Assembly: GCA_964508025.1 (NCBI GenBank) | Contig: CAZDSF010000005.1 | Location: forward strand, 1-64,000 | Direction: 5' to 3' | Length of the DNA stretch: 64,000 nucleotides | DNA from: JAAZNO01 sp964508025 | GTDB taxonomy: Bacteria; Chloroflexota; Anaerolineae; B4-G1; SLSP01 | Shown here: one piece after another, positions 15,266 through 23,553 of the stretch | Numbering within the stretch: position 1 is the stretch's first letter | Layout of the letters: every line of letters begins with the position of its first letter | Program-made: the position numbers and the translations under genes | The notes under the pieces: model-generated | What the model was told of the DNA's origin: nothing | Seen by the model: only the letters and a program-made list of their open reading frames with translations | Database searches by the model: none

Positions 15266-15362
15266 TGCAAAGGAACGTTCGCTGCATCGTTAAGCGGCCT
15301 TGTTTTGCGCGCGGCTTGGGACAAAGTCCCGCTACGGCTTGCAGTGCTAAGAGGAGGGGCCT

Positions 15363-15535
15363 GTGACCGTTCACTTTCTCAACTGCTTCACCTGTAATGC
15401 CCGCGTGCCTGCGGAGTGGCAAACCGGCACGCTCTGCTTATTGGTTGAAACCACCGACGGGCTGCTCCTGGTGGATACGGGACCTGGCTCAGATGATTAC
15501 ATTCACAAGCCGGACATCGTGCGCGTGTTCCAGGT
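15363..15535 (+). pseudogene. metallo-beta-lactamase-fold hydrolase, N-terminal fragment
   Basis: A GTG start with AAGAGGAGGGG upstream opens MTVHFLNCFTCNARVPAEW, and LLVDTGPGSDDY is the usual second strand of this fold. The frame leaves the family at about codon 57 and stops at 15551. The sequence beyond belongs, on the other strand, to a nitrilase. The histidine metal motif is missing, so this cannot be active. The breakpoint at about 15530 is shared with the next entry. Confidence 0.75.
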
Positions 15536-16013
15536 CGCACGCCTTGAATAACTCCCTGAAGTATTCGGAGAAGCGCACTTCAAAGCAAATTCTGATCCCG
15601 CTTTTCAAGCCATCACCAGTGTAAATCCCGCTGTTGTTCCCCGGATGGAAATTGTCCAAATCGTAACCCCATAGGGCGCGTTTATCATAGGGCGGCTGCA
15701 TCGCCCCATCTGGGCCGATGAACGGGATCGTGTTGTAGCGTTTACCGTTTGCTTGTCTGAGGTCTCCCAGCCCCACGTGGATGTTGCACCGCATTGCCGC
15801 AGTGCGAATCTCGCCAACGGCGGCATCCAACGCCGCAAAATCCAGGGCCGCCACGCTCTGAAGCTCTTCAGGTGGATAGCCGCACAGGGCGCATTCCTGC
15901 GTCATCAGCAAGCGCGCGCCCTGATCGGCGGCGGATTCTATGGCCGTGACGATTGAGCGGCAATTTCCGGCAATACTCGCGCCCGGTTGATGTTGATATG
16001 CAGCCATCTTCAT
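15489..16013 (-). pseudogene. carbon-nitrogen hydrolase (nitrilase family), C-terminally truncated
   Basis: The 174-residue frame starts MKMAAYQHQPGASIAGN and includes LLMTQECALCGY, with the Glu (TQE) of the nitrilase triad, and IRICFEVRF, with the Cys of the ICFE motif. It breaks off soon after at FKACDLEH, where the DNA becomes the metallo-hydrolase fragment on the opposite strand. About a third of the normal length is lost. The remaining triad Lys would be near PPYDKRALWGY. Confidence 0.75.
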
Positions 16014-16195
16014 GCTTGTGTCTTGCTCGATGGCTTGCTAGATGCGCAGCAGCAAATCAGGGTGATAAGTGTTCCGTTGGGCAATGATTAAACTGCCGAT
16101 GATCAGCAAATCCATTGTATCACGATTGTGAGGGTTGGCATCCTGGCGCTTTCGGTCACGTACAGTCTTATCGCATTATGTGCTACTATGAAAGT

Positions 16196-16427
16196 ATGAA
16201 CGCTTCTCTCTGGCTGATGCTTTCCCTGGTACTGCTCGCGTGCGGACTGCTTGGCTGCTGGCTGCGCACCAGGGGCCGCGTGATGCAGCAACGCGCGTTG
16301 GCGCGCTAATTGGCGGCGCTGAATACCGTAGCGACGGTCGTGGGCCGCTCGCTGGAGTTGGACGAGATTCTCATCGGTGCGTTGGAGACGACGCTAGAAG
16401 TGCTCGGAGTTGAAGCGGGCGGATCTA
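16196..16427 (+). pseudogene. GAF-domain sensor kinase, N-terminal fragment with a nonsense codon
   Basis: Starting MNASLWLMLSLVLLACGLL, a membrane segment runs into RVMQQRALAR and a TAA at 16307. The same frame continues LAALNTVATVVGRSLELDEI and GALETTLEVLGVEAGG, the classical start of a GAF domain in Chloroflexota sensor kinases, then breaks off at about 16427. The gene is therefore disrupted twice. Confidence 0.65.
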
Positions 16428-16429
16428 TC

Positions 16430-16765
16430 TGCTGGATACTTCGATGTGTTCCCCACAAACAAAAACCTGGCGTATGGCCTGGCGGGCTCCATGGTGTTTC
16501 TCATTGCCACGCTGGGATTCCGAGCTGAGAAACGCCTGAGCACATATTGGCAAATCCCGCTGGTCTTGCTTGCGGCGTCGCTCGCCTATCCCGTCACAGC
16601 GATCTTCAGCAGTTGGAATCGCGCGGTGCTTGGCTGGTTTGCGGCGCCAACAGACACTTCCAAGGGATTAGCCATCGAGAAGGCCTGCGCGATGCTGTTG
16701 AAGACATTTCCTATGTTCGCCCTGAGCAGTATCGGGCGCGGTTTTGGATCGGTTTTCCTCGGGGG
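16430..16765 (+). pseudogene. membrane protein fragment, probably CPBP-type protease
   Basis: In another frame from the GAF fragment, the DNA encodes NLAYGLAGSMVFLIATLGF, IPLVLLAASLAYPVTAIF and a later hydrophobic run ending near GSVFLG, at least three membrane-like segments. It has no start or end of its own. The CPBP family is a guess from the order AEKRL-membrane-membrane. It abuts transposase remnants at about 16765. Confidence 0.45.
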
Positions 16766-17677
16766 TACAGGTTGGTTCCAGCATGCTGGTTGCCAACCAA
16801 TAGGGGCTGAAGCCGCACAGCTCCACGCGGATGACGCGCACCGTGAGCGTTGCGTTGCGGGAGCCGCTGGACCCAGCCGGATGCGGCTCGCGCCCACGTA
16901 GTTCGGTCAGGTAACTGCCAGCGTCGAGCGGCCGCAGGTGGGTGAATTTGACCTGTCCCGGGCGCGGATCAGCACCGCCAACGGCGCCTGGGCCAGCGTC
17001 CAGAGAATATCGAAGGCTTACAACCCGGCATCCAACAGACAGAGCTAGGGCGCGCGCGGCAACTGCGGGAGCAAGGTGCGCAACAACGCCCGCTCGCCAG
17101 TCTCCTTGCCGCGATAGATAGCCTAGGCCAAGCCCCATACCTGCCGCACCGGGAGCGCCAGGGTCAGCACGCGTAGTTGTGGAAAGGCGGCTGACCCGCG
17201 TTGCGACCTCGGTTTGCTGCAAGCTTGGGTATTGGCCGGCGTAGCGGGCACTGTTACCGTGGCGCCATTAAAGCCGGCATTACAATAGCCATGGAAATCC
17301 GAGGGCGGCAGGGGTTACGCCGCGATCTGTAACGCCAGTAAGGTGGCAAAAACCTCGGGGTCGCTTTGCTGCCGTGCATGACTGAGTGCGTCGTTGGTAA
17401 CAAGTTGGGCGGCGTCAGGGAAATGTGTGCTCAGCCACCGGAAGCCCGAGACCAGCCCGCGTAACATCTGCTGGTAATTCTAATCCCGGCGCAGGGTGAG
17501 CATCAGGACAAACCATACGAGTAAACGAGGGACCAGCAAGGCGCCTTGCTGGTAGTGGCCCTGATCATGGAGGGTCAAGGCCTGATCAATCAACGGTTGC
17601 AGGGTCTCTGCAAAGGGTTCCAGGCCCAAATCCGCTATGAGGAGCTGGAGTTCTTCTGCATCTGGGGAAGCGCTCAT
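16766..17677 (-). pseudogene. IS4-type transposase pseudogene
   Basis: ATG 17677 (GGAGGT upstream) opens MSASPDAEELQLLIADLGL, followed by LTLRRD, a TAG at 17480, and in frame NYQQMLRGLVSGFRWLS and a second stop near 17320. Further down, other frames give HLRPLDAGSYLTELRG and VIRVELCGFSPYWLATSMLE, the C-terminal part of a DDE IS4-like transposase. Frameshifts and stops show it is dead. It ends at the junction with the membrane-protein fragment. Terminal inverted repeats were not identified. Confidence 0.75.
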
Positions 17678-17860
17678 CCATACCTCCAAATTCACGTGAT
17701 TTTGGGATGGATTGTACCATATTCGAGATCTGCCCACGCTCTGTTCCAAATTCGTTCACTGGTATTGTGTTAAAGTGCCGGATTCGGAGATGGAAGCGTT
17801 AGCCATTACCTGCCACGCAGCATGTCCGCAGCAGCGATCCATTTATTAGCTTTTTATCTA

Positions 17861-17899
17861 TTGACAATTTGACATTAGAGATGTACAATAAAACTGTAC
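17861..17899 (+). promoter_or_regulatory. promoter of the DUF5320/Mrp genes
   Basis: TTGACA (17861-17866), 17 bases, TACAAT (17884-17889): a consensus-quality promoter about 40 bases before the first DUF5320 gene. A short dyad GTACA/TGTAC (17883-17887, 17895-17899) overlaps the -10. The stretch ATCTATTGAC just at the -35 is shared with the PadR-NifX promoter at 24318-24352, which may reflect shared regulation. Confidence 0.75.
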
Positions 17900-17930
17900 T
17901 GATGTGGTTAAGCCCTTAAAGGAGGTAGAC

Positions 17931-18158
17931 ATGCCACGGCGAGATGGAAGTGGACCGCAAGGATTAGGGCCGTTCACCGGGCGGGGTGCGGGCAATTGCG
18001 CTATCGCACAACCGCAGGGCGGCGAGCCTTATGGCTATGTGGGGCAGCAAGGGTTGCCCGTGCGCGGATGGGAGCTGTTACGCTGGATGAACCCCCTGCG
18101 TTGGCTGGGACGCGGGAGAGGCAGCGGCGGCGGACGTGGACGCCGCGCGCAGCGATAA
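17931..18158 (+). CDS. DUF5320 family small protein
   Basis: A 75-residue glycine/arginine-rich protein beginning MPRRDGSGPQGLGPFTGRG, the hallmark of DUF5320. These proteins accompany MinD/NifX (orange-protein-like) clusters and their role is unknown; metal or iron-sulfur handling is inferred from neighbours. The ATG has AAAGGAGGT upstream. The middle has a short aromatic stretch (WELLRWMNPLRWLG), and the tail is glycine/arginine-rich. A second member follows 39 bases later. Confidence 0.8.
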   Translation: MPRRDGSGPQGLGPFTGRGAGNCAIAQPQGGEPYGYVGQQGLPVRGWELLRWMNPLRWLGRGRGSGGGRGRRAQR

Positions 18159-18197
18159 CGGTCATTCTGAGATGCGTTGATTCATAGGAGGTAAACT

Positions 18198-18485
18198 ATG
18201 CCAGGTGGAGATCAAACTGGACCGCAAGGTGTTGGCCCGCGCACAGGAGGCGGCATGGGCGCTTGTACCGGAACGGAGCAACCGCGCTTCTTCGGCGGCG
18301 GCCTTGGTCGCGGGCGAGGCTGGCGGCACTGGGCGCGCGCTACCGGGCTGACCCGCTGGCTGCGCTGGGGCGACGCGGCCCCCGCGCCGGTGGATGAGGC
18401 CGCGCTGCTCAAAGAGCAGGCCGCGCAGTTGCAGGTGCAGCTCAACGCCGTGCAGCAACGGCTGACCGAGCTTGAGCGAGATTGA
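18198..18485 (+). CDS. DUF5320 family small protein with coiled-coil tail
   Basis: A 95-residue paralogue of the previous gene: MPGGDQTGPQGVGPRTGGGM, then a glycine/aromatic middle, then a helical heptad-like tail (LLKEQAAQLQVQLNAVQQRL) typical of longer DUF5320 proteins. ATAGGAGGT precedes the ATG. The two genes are tandem in the Mrp operon. The helical tail could mediate dimerisation (inference). Confidence 0.82.
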   Translation: MPGGDQTGPQGVGPRTGGGMGACTGTEQPRFFGGGLGRGRGWRHWARATGLTRWLRWGDAAPAPVDEAALLKEQAAQLQVQLNAVQQRLTELERD

Positions 18486-18547
18486 ACCCTTTATCTCGCG
18501 CCGCCGCCCCTGATTGCCAGTTGGGGGCGGCGGCGCTGAGCGTAGCT

Positions 18548-18943
18548 GTGACTGAAACACAACCCGCATTGACCTTCGGCCCGGTGTCTTCGCGCTGGCT
18601 GGTACGCAGCCTGGGCATCAATCACATCCCGCCCAAGACCTGCTCCTACGCCTGCGTCTACTGTTAGCCAGGGCACCCGCCCCACTTGACCCTCACACGC
18701 CAGGCGTTTTACGCGCCGGAGACGGTGGTCGCGGCAGTGCAGGAGAAGGTCGCCTTCGCCGCCGCTGGGGGCGAACTGATTGACTATCTCACATTTGTGC
18801 CGGATGGTGAGCCGACGCTGGATTTGTATTTGGACGATATGCTGCTGGCGCGCAAGCCGCTAGGCATCCCGCTGGCGGTGATTACCAACGCCTCGCTGCT
18901 GGGCGACCCGGCAGTGCGCGCTGCGCTGCTGCAGGCTGATTAG
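18548..18943 (+). pseudogene. radical SAM protein, nonsense mutation and C-terminal deletion
   Basis: The frame encodes LTFGPVSSRWLVRSLGINH and PPKTCSYACVYC, a CxxxCxxC radical SAM cluster motif, then a TAG at 18665. The same frame continues through TLTRQAFYAPETVV and LIDYLTFVPDGEPTLDL, the normal next part of this family, to a stop at 18943. The expected residue at the stop is probably Gln (C to T change). The protein also lacks most of its C-terminal half. It lies between the DUF5320 genes and mrp. Confidence 0.8.
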
Positions 18944-18945
18944 AT

Positions 18946-19707
18946 ATGAACACTGAAACTGCTCCCCAAATCAAGCACGTTCTGGCCGTGATGAGCGGCA
19001 AAGGCGGCGTGGGCAAATCTACCACTGCCGCGTTGCTGGCGGCGGGCCTATGCCGCGCTGGCTGGCAGGTCGGCTTGCTCGATGCCGATATTACCGGGGC
19101 CAGCATCCCCAAACTTTTTGGCGTGCGCCAGCCCCCGCTCCAGGATGGGGCGGGCGGGATCATTCCGGCCATGAGTCTCCGCGGCATCAAAATCATCTCA
19201 GTCAATCTGATGCTGGAACGGGAAGATGATGCCGTGATCTGGCGCGGGCCGCTGATCTCCAAAATGATCCAGCAATTCTGGAATGATGTGACCTGGGGGC
19301 CGCTCGATGCGCTGGTGGTGGATTTGCCCCCCGGCACGTCTGATGCGGCGCTGACGGTATTGCAGAGCCTGCCGATCACGGGCGTCGTTATCGTCACCAC
19401 GCCGCAAGACCTGGCTGATATGATTGTGCGCAAAGCCGCCAACATGACCCGCCAGGTCAACAAGCCGATCCTGGGCGTGCTGGAGAATATGAGCTACGCC
19501 ACTTGCCCGCATTGCGGCGCGCGATTTGAGCTGTTCGGCGCGGGCCATGCGGACGCACTCGCCGCCGAGTTCGACGCGCCGTTCTTGGGCGCGATGGGGC
19601 TGGAGTCAGGGCTGGCGCAAGCGGGCGATGCGGGCCAGATTGAGACCTATCAGAGCGCGGATTTTGCCCCCATTCTTGACGCTATGCTTGAGCAGCTGCC
19701 GGCCTGA
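18946..19707 (+). CDS. Mrp/NBP35-family Fe-S carrier ATPase
   Basis: A 253-residue P-loop ATPase that binds and delivers iron-sulfur clusters. It has the deviant Walker A GKGGVGKST (about 19-27), LLDADITGASIPKLFG, VVDLPPGTSDA, and the C-terminal CxxC pair TCPHCG that bridges a 4Fe-4S cluster between subunits. Length matches the family without the N-terminal MIP18 domain. The start is two bases after the radical SAM remnant, so it is part of the same transcript as the DUF5320 genes. Confidence 0.92.
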   Translation: MNTETAPQIKHVLAVMSGKGGVGKSTTAALLAAGLCRAGWQVGLLDADITGASIPKLFGVRQPPLQDGAGGIIPAMSLRGIKIISVNLMLEREDDAVIWRGPLISKMIQQFWNDVTWGPLDALVVDLPPGTSDAALTVLQSLPITGVVIVTTPQDLADMIVRKAANMTRQVNKPILGVLENMSYATCPHCGARFELFGAGHADALAAEFDAPFLGAMGLESGLAQAGDAGQIETYQSADFAPILDAMLEQLPA

Positions 19708-19962
19708 GCGATGCCAAGAGGGTAACTTCGCGGTGGAATCCTACCCGGTTCCGGTTACATCGTTGTCGCCTTGCGCGTGAAGCAGGTTTTCGCCGGCGTA
19801 GAGCGGTTGACCTGTCGGTACGCATCCCATCCCCACGAAATACTTGGAACTGCACGCGCGCCTGGGAACGTGGGCTTCGCTGACCTTGGAATCGCTGCTC
19901 GCGCCCATCATGGCGGATCAAGCGACGCGCGACGCCTACAATTAGCGTCCGTTCATACACAC
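19708..19962. other. gene-poor stretch with decayed coding remnants
   Basis: No intact gene is seen. A plus-strand frame ending in a stop at 19945 reads like the last 35 residues of a protein (KYLELHARLGTWASLTLESL near its start), with no start and no identifiable family. The region ends at a strong hairpin. Confidence 0.5.
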
Positions 19963-19996
19963 CACACGGGGCAGGTCTTTCGATCTGCCCCGTGTG
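19963..19996. terminator. hairpin between convergent genes
   Basis: A 15-base-pair stem (CACACGGGGCAGGTC with its complement, one G-T pair) and a four-base loop lie between mrp and osmC, which converge. There is no clear T run on either side, so termination is inferred from the stem strength and position. Confidence 0.6.
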
Positions 19997-20092
19997 CATA
20001 AACACCTCCGCTTACTGTGTTTGACGCTGCCGCACCACTACCCTGCCCATCGGCGCGTCCACATCGCGCTCGATGACGGGGTGTTTGTTCTA

Positions 20093-20518
20093 TCAGGATT
20101 CAGGCGTCAAATCGCACTGCTCCATCCCACGGATGTCCAGGGTCAGCCCTTCCATCGTCTTGATGGTGGCGTGAACCGGGCAATGCTCGGCCACGCGCTC
20201 GATGGCCTTGATGCGCTTGGCGCAATCGCCATGCGGCAGATTGACCGTCGCCTGGAGATTGACCAGCCGCGTGGGGTCGTCGGCCTTGTCGAAGGTCACA
20301 TCTACGGTCATATCCGTGGTATCAATGCCATTGTTTTCGCAATACTGCGCCACAAACGCGCCGACGCAGCTCCCCAGCGAGGCCACGAATAACTCCGGCG
20401 GCGTTGGCCCTCGGTCGCTGCCGCCCATGCTGGCGGGGACATCAATCGTGACCGTGTGTTTGCCCATCTGTGACTCGAACAACATATTGCCTTTGTAAAT
20501 TGTCGTAATTTTGCCCAT
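20093..20518 (-). CDS. OsmC family peroxiredoxin-like protein
   Basis: A 141-residue OsmC/Ohr-fold protein with the two redox cysteines at Cys51 (ASLGSCVGAF) and Cys113 (AEHCPVH). Such proteins reduce organic hydroperoxides or handle sulfur transfer. AAAGGAG lies upstream of the ATG at 20518; an in-frame GTG one codon earlier is less likely. It is the last gene of a minus-strand set with two MinD-ferredoxin ATPases, so it may serve sulfur or redox chemistry there rather than stress. Confidence 0.9.
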   Translation of the reverse strand: MGKITTIYKGNMLFESQMGKHTVTIDVPASMGGSDRGPTPPELFVASLGSCVGAFVAQYCENNGIDTTDMTVDVTFDKADDPTRLVNLQATVNLPHGDCAKRIKAIERVAEHCPVHATIKTMEGLTLDIRGMEQCDLTPES

Positions 20519-20545
20519 CACAAACTCCTTTGTGTAAATATGTTG

Positions 20546-21415
20546 CTACAGCTGTGCTTGAAGCTCATCCCACACCTCCCGCAGCGCCGCCGCGACTGGC
20601 CCATCCCCCGCCGTGACCGGCTCGCCGCGCACCATCGCTTCCGTCACCGCCGGGTTGTAAGGCAGGCGGCCCACCAGTAGAACGCCGCGCTCCGTGCACG
20701 CCGCCGCAATCGCTTCCGCCTGCGCCGGGCTGAGGTCAGCCTTGTTGAGCAGCACCGCCGCTCGCGTCTGGAAATGCGTGGCGACGCCCAAAATCCGCTC
20801 CAAATCATGCGCGCTGGAGACGGTCGGCTCGGTGACGATGAGTGCCAAATCCACCCCGGCCAGCGCCGCGATGACCGGACAACCGATACCCGGCGGGCCA
20901 TCCACCAACAGCAGGTCGGCTTTGTCGTCCAGCGCCCGCAGCCGCGCCATCTGCTTGACCAGGGTGACGAGCTTGCCGGAGTTCTCCTGCCCGGCGAAGA
21001 GATGTGCGTGGTACAGCGGCCCGTACCGTGTGGATGCAACGAACCACTGCCCGGCGCGCTGCGGCGTCATCGTGATGGCCTGCGTCGGACATTCGTAAAA
21101 GCACGCGGCGCAGCCCTCGCAGGCGATGGGGTCTATCGTGTACACCACGCCGGGTTGCACTGCCTCGAAGCGGCAGACCTCGGCGCAGCGTCCACACGCG
21201 GTACATGCCGCCGGGTCAATCGCCGCGACCTTGCCGCCGGTGAAATCGTGTATCTCTTCCGTGATCGGCGCAAGCACCAGCCCCAGATTCGCCGCGTCCA
21301 CATCTGCATCGGCGATGACAAGCCGCCGCGTCTGCGCCGCAAGATGGGCAAAAGCCGCTGTCACTGTCGTCTTGCCCGTCCCGCCCTTGCCGCTGAGAAT
21401 CACCAATTGTTTCAT
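20546..21415 (-). CDS. MinD-superfamily ATPase with an inserted ferredoxin domain (second of pair)
   Basis: A 289-residue P-loop ATPase: MKQLVILSGKGGTGKTTVTA, then two 4Fe-4S motifs, CTACGRCAEVC and CEGCAACFYEC (about residues 66-110), then LLLVDGPPGIGCPVIAAL. These proteins assemble iron-sulfur or mixed-metal clusters, usually as adjacent pairs. The ATG at 21415 overlaps the upstream paralogue by four bases. It is probably translated as a heteromeric partner of that gene. The frame extends further upstream but only as a shadow of the neighbour. Confidence 0.92.
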   Translation of the reverse strand: MKQLVILSGKGGTGKTTVTAAFAHLAAQTRRLVIADADVDAANLGLVLAPITEEIHDFTGGKVAAIDPAACTACGRCAEVCRFEAVQPGVVYTIDPIACEGCAACFYECPTQAITMTPQRAGQWFVASTRYGPLYHAHLFAGQENSGKLVTLVKQMARLRALDDKADLLLVDGPPGIGCPVIAALAGVDLALIVTEPTVSSAHDLERILGVATHFQTRAAVLLNKADLSPAQAEAIAAACTERGVLLVGRLPYNPAVTEAMVRGEPVTAGDGPVAAALREVWDELQAQL

Positions 21416-22275
21416 AGCCGGGCCGCCAGGGTATCCCACAGCGCTGCCAGCTGCAGGCGGTGCGCTGGGCGGAGGGCGACCAGCGGTTCGCCCTGGGCCA
21501 TCCCTTCCGCAATGGCGCGTTCCAGGGGGATACGCAGCAGGATGGGGATCTGCTCGGCGGCGCAATAGGCTTCGACGCTATCGTCGCCCATGCCGGCGCG
21601 GTTGATGACGACCGCGACCGGCAACCCGAGTTCGCCGCGCGCCAGCTGCACCGCCAGCCGCAAATCGTGCAGGCCGAAGGGCGTCGGCTCGGTGACAAGG
21701 AGCGCCACATCCGCGTCGCGCAACGTCTCCACCACCGGGCAAGAGGCCCCCGGCGGCGCATCGAGGATGACAGGACGCCCATCCGCGACTTCCGCGAGCG
21801 CCCACTGTTTGAGCTGCCGGATGATCGGCACAGCCATCGCTTTGCCGATGTTTAGTGTCCCCTGAAAAAATGTGATAGCGCCAGCGCGACCGCGCGCCAG
21901 CGTTCCCATCAAGTCCAGTTCCTCGTGGAGCGCGCCCGCCGGGCAGTGGCGGGTGCAGCTGCCGCACCCATGGCACAGTTCCGGGAAGACGAGCACCTGT
22001 AGTCCAATGACGGCGATGGCGTGATAGGCGCACACCTCGGCGCAGCGTCCGCAATGCGTGCAGCGCGCCGCATCCACCACCGGGATCAACTGCCCCACGT
22101 CGCGGCGTTCGGTGAATTCTGGGCGCAGAAAGAGCGCGGCGTTCGGCGCCTCCACATCGCAATCGAGAAAGAGCGGGTGCTGTTCGGCCAGGCTCAGGGC
22201 CAGACTCACCGCCACGGTGGTTTTGCCTGTGCCGCCTTTGCCGCTGGCGATGGCAACTTTCACGCGGCGCTCCAA
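21412..22275 (-). CDS. MinD-superfamily ATPase with an inserted ferredoxin domain (first of pair)
   Basis: A 287-residue paralogue of the next gene: VAIASGKGGTGKTTVAVSLA, then CTHCGRCAEVC and CHGCGSCTRHC cluster motifs, then VILDAPPGASCPVVETL. The start overlaps the metallo-hydrolase 3' end by 16 bases. The arrangement NifX protein, metallo-hydrolase, two MinD-ferredoxin ATPases is common in anaerobes and matches orange-protein-like complexes, whose substrate is not settled. Confidence 0.92.
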   Translation of the reverse strand: MERRVKVAIASGKGGTGKTTVAVSLALSLAEQHPLFLDCDVEAPNAALFLRPEFTERRDVGQLIPVVDAARCTHCGRCAEVCAYHAIAVIGLQVLVFPELCHGCGSCTRHCPAGALHEELDLMGTLARGRAGAITFFQGTLNIGKAMAVPIIRQLKQWALAEVADGRPVILDAPPGASCPVVETLRDADVALLVTEPTPFGLHDLRLAVQLARGELGLPVAVVINRAGMGDDSVEAYCAAEQIPILLRIPLERAIAEGMAQGEPLVALRPAHRLQLAALWDTLAARL

Positions 22276-23105
22276 TCCAGCACCGTCCCCGCCGGGCAGG
22301 GACGCACCACCGCGCCGCCCAATTGCTGGCGCAGAACGTAGTAGGCTTCATGGCCGGAGCAGTGGTTGAGGTAGAGCCGCCGCAGCGTCCCCCACGCGCC
22401 CAACGTGCGGGCGATCGTGTCCAGCGTGATCGCATCCGCGCTGACCAGATGCGTGCCGCCCGCCGCTGCGATGATGGGTCGGCTGAAAACGCGCTGCACA
22501 TGCTCCAGCGTGTTGAGCAGCCCCGCGTGGCAGCAGCCGCACAGCACCACCAGGCCCTCGGCGGTCTCCACCACCAGCGAGAGGTCGTCGTGGTACAAAT
22601 CGGGGGCATAACCGGTTCCGACGCGCATCTCTTGTCGGGGAACGTAGCCGCCGGGGTGGGGGCGTTCCGTGATCGCGCCGGTCGTCCACACGCCGGGAAG
22701 CAGCTGCTGTGGGGCGTCATTCAGATGCAGGGTGAAGTGCGCCGCCAGCCAGGCCGCATTCACCGCGAGGCCGATGGCGCGGCGCTCCCCGCTGCTTTGA
22801 GAGAAGCGCTCGCGCAGCAGATCCGCGTTCGCGTAGAGCGGCAAGCCGGGCGCGCGGCGCTTCGCCAGTGCGGGCAGCCCGCCGGTATGATCGTAGTGTG
22901 CGTGGCTGAACGCCAGGGCCTGGAGTCGGCCCGCGTCCAGCCGCAGCGCGTTGAGGTTGTGCAGCAGCACTGCGCCGCTTTGCCCGGTATCGAGCAGCGC
23001 CGGCCCGGCTTCCGTCTCGATCCAGAAGGATAAGCCGTGTTCGCCCCACAGCTGGCTGCTGGGCTGCACGGCATTGTCTACCACGCAAGTGATGCTCGGT
23101 TCCAT
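22260..23105 (-). CDS. metallo-beta-lactamase-fold hydrolase
   Basis: A metal-dependent hydrolase with the HAHYDHTGG motif (about residues 83-91), LSFWIETEAGPALLDTG ahead of it, and the late VLCGCCHAGLLNT and LNHCSGH segments. This is the pattern of the methanopterin-like beta-RFAP-synthase-related subgroup. The ATG at 23105 gives 281 residues. A GTG at 23150 would add 15 residues but overlaps the NifX gene; neither has a clear ribosome site. Linkage to the MinD/NifX genes is conserved in this kind of cluster, but the substrate is unknown. Confidence 0.85.
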   Translation of the reverse strand: MEPSITCVVDNAVQPSSQLWGEHGLSFWIETEAGPALLDTGQSGAVLLHNLNALRLDAGRLQALAFSHAHYDHTGGLPALAKRRAPGLPLYANADLLRERFSQSSGERRAIGLAVNAAWLAAHFTLHLNDAPQQLLPGVWTTGAITERPHPGGYVPRQEMRVGTGYAPDLYHDDLSLVVETAEGLVVLCGCCHAGLLNTLEHVQRVFSRPIIAAAGGTHLVSADAITLDTIARTLGAWGTLRRLYLNHCSGHEAYYVLRQQLGGAVVRPCPAGTVLDWSAA

Positions 23106-23118
23106 TTCCAGGACCGGC

Positions 23119-23493
23119 TTATCCGTGCCCGTGCGCGACGCTCTCGTCACAGGGTGCTGCGCCGCTCAGGCTGCCATCGAGATAGCGCGTCAGCGACTCA
23201 CGCACCGTCCCTGCTGCGCCGGTTGCCGGTTCGACGCCATACTGGCGGAAGAACGCCACCGCGCGTCCGCCCATTCCGCCGGCAAGCATCACTTGCGCGC
23301 CCAGGCTGTGAATGAATTCGGGAATTTGCCCCGGTTCATGGTTGGGATAGAAGGGATTGGCAACCGTCTCCACACTACGCACCTCCGCGTCTTCCACCTC
23401 AGCCAGCGCGAAGTATGGGCAGCGCCCGAAGTGCGGGCTGATCTGCGCCTCCAGACCATTAGCATCTAAAACAGCAATTGCGATTTTCGTCAT
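23119..23493 (-). CDS. NifX/NifB-type dinitrogenase iron-molybdenum cofactor domain protein
   Basis: A 124-residue protein with the DiNase-FeMo-co fold: MTKIAIAVLDANGLEAQISPHFGRCPYF, then VMLAGGMGGRAVAFF. In orange-protein-like proteins this domain binds a metal-sulfur cluster. The acidic and histidine-rich tail (DESVAHGHG) may bind metal. GGAGGA precedes ATG 23493. No nitrogenase genes are visible here, so a nitrogen-fixation role should not be assumed. Confidence 0.88.
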   Translation of the reverse strand: MTKIAIAVLDANGLEAQISPHFGRCPYFALAEVEDAEVRSVETVANPFYPNHEPGQIPEFIHSLGAQVMLAGGMGGRAVAFFRQYGVEPATGAAGTVRESLTRYLDGSLSGAAPCDESVAHGHG

Positions 23494-23553
23494 AGCTGAT
23501 CCTCCAAAGCGTCGTGTTTTATACAGCAAACCATTGCATGGCTCCGGCGTAGG

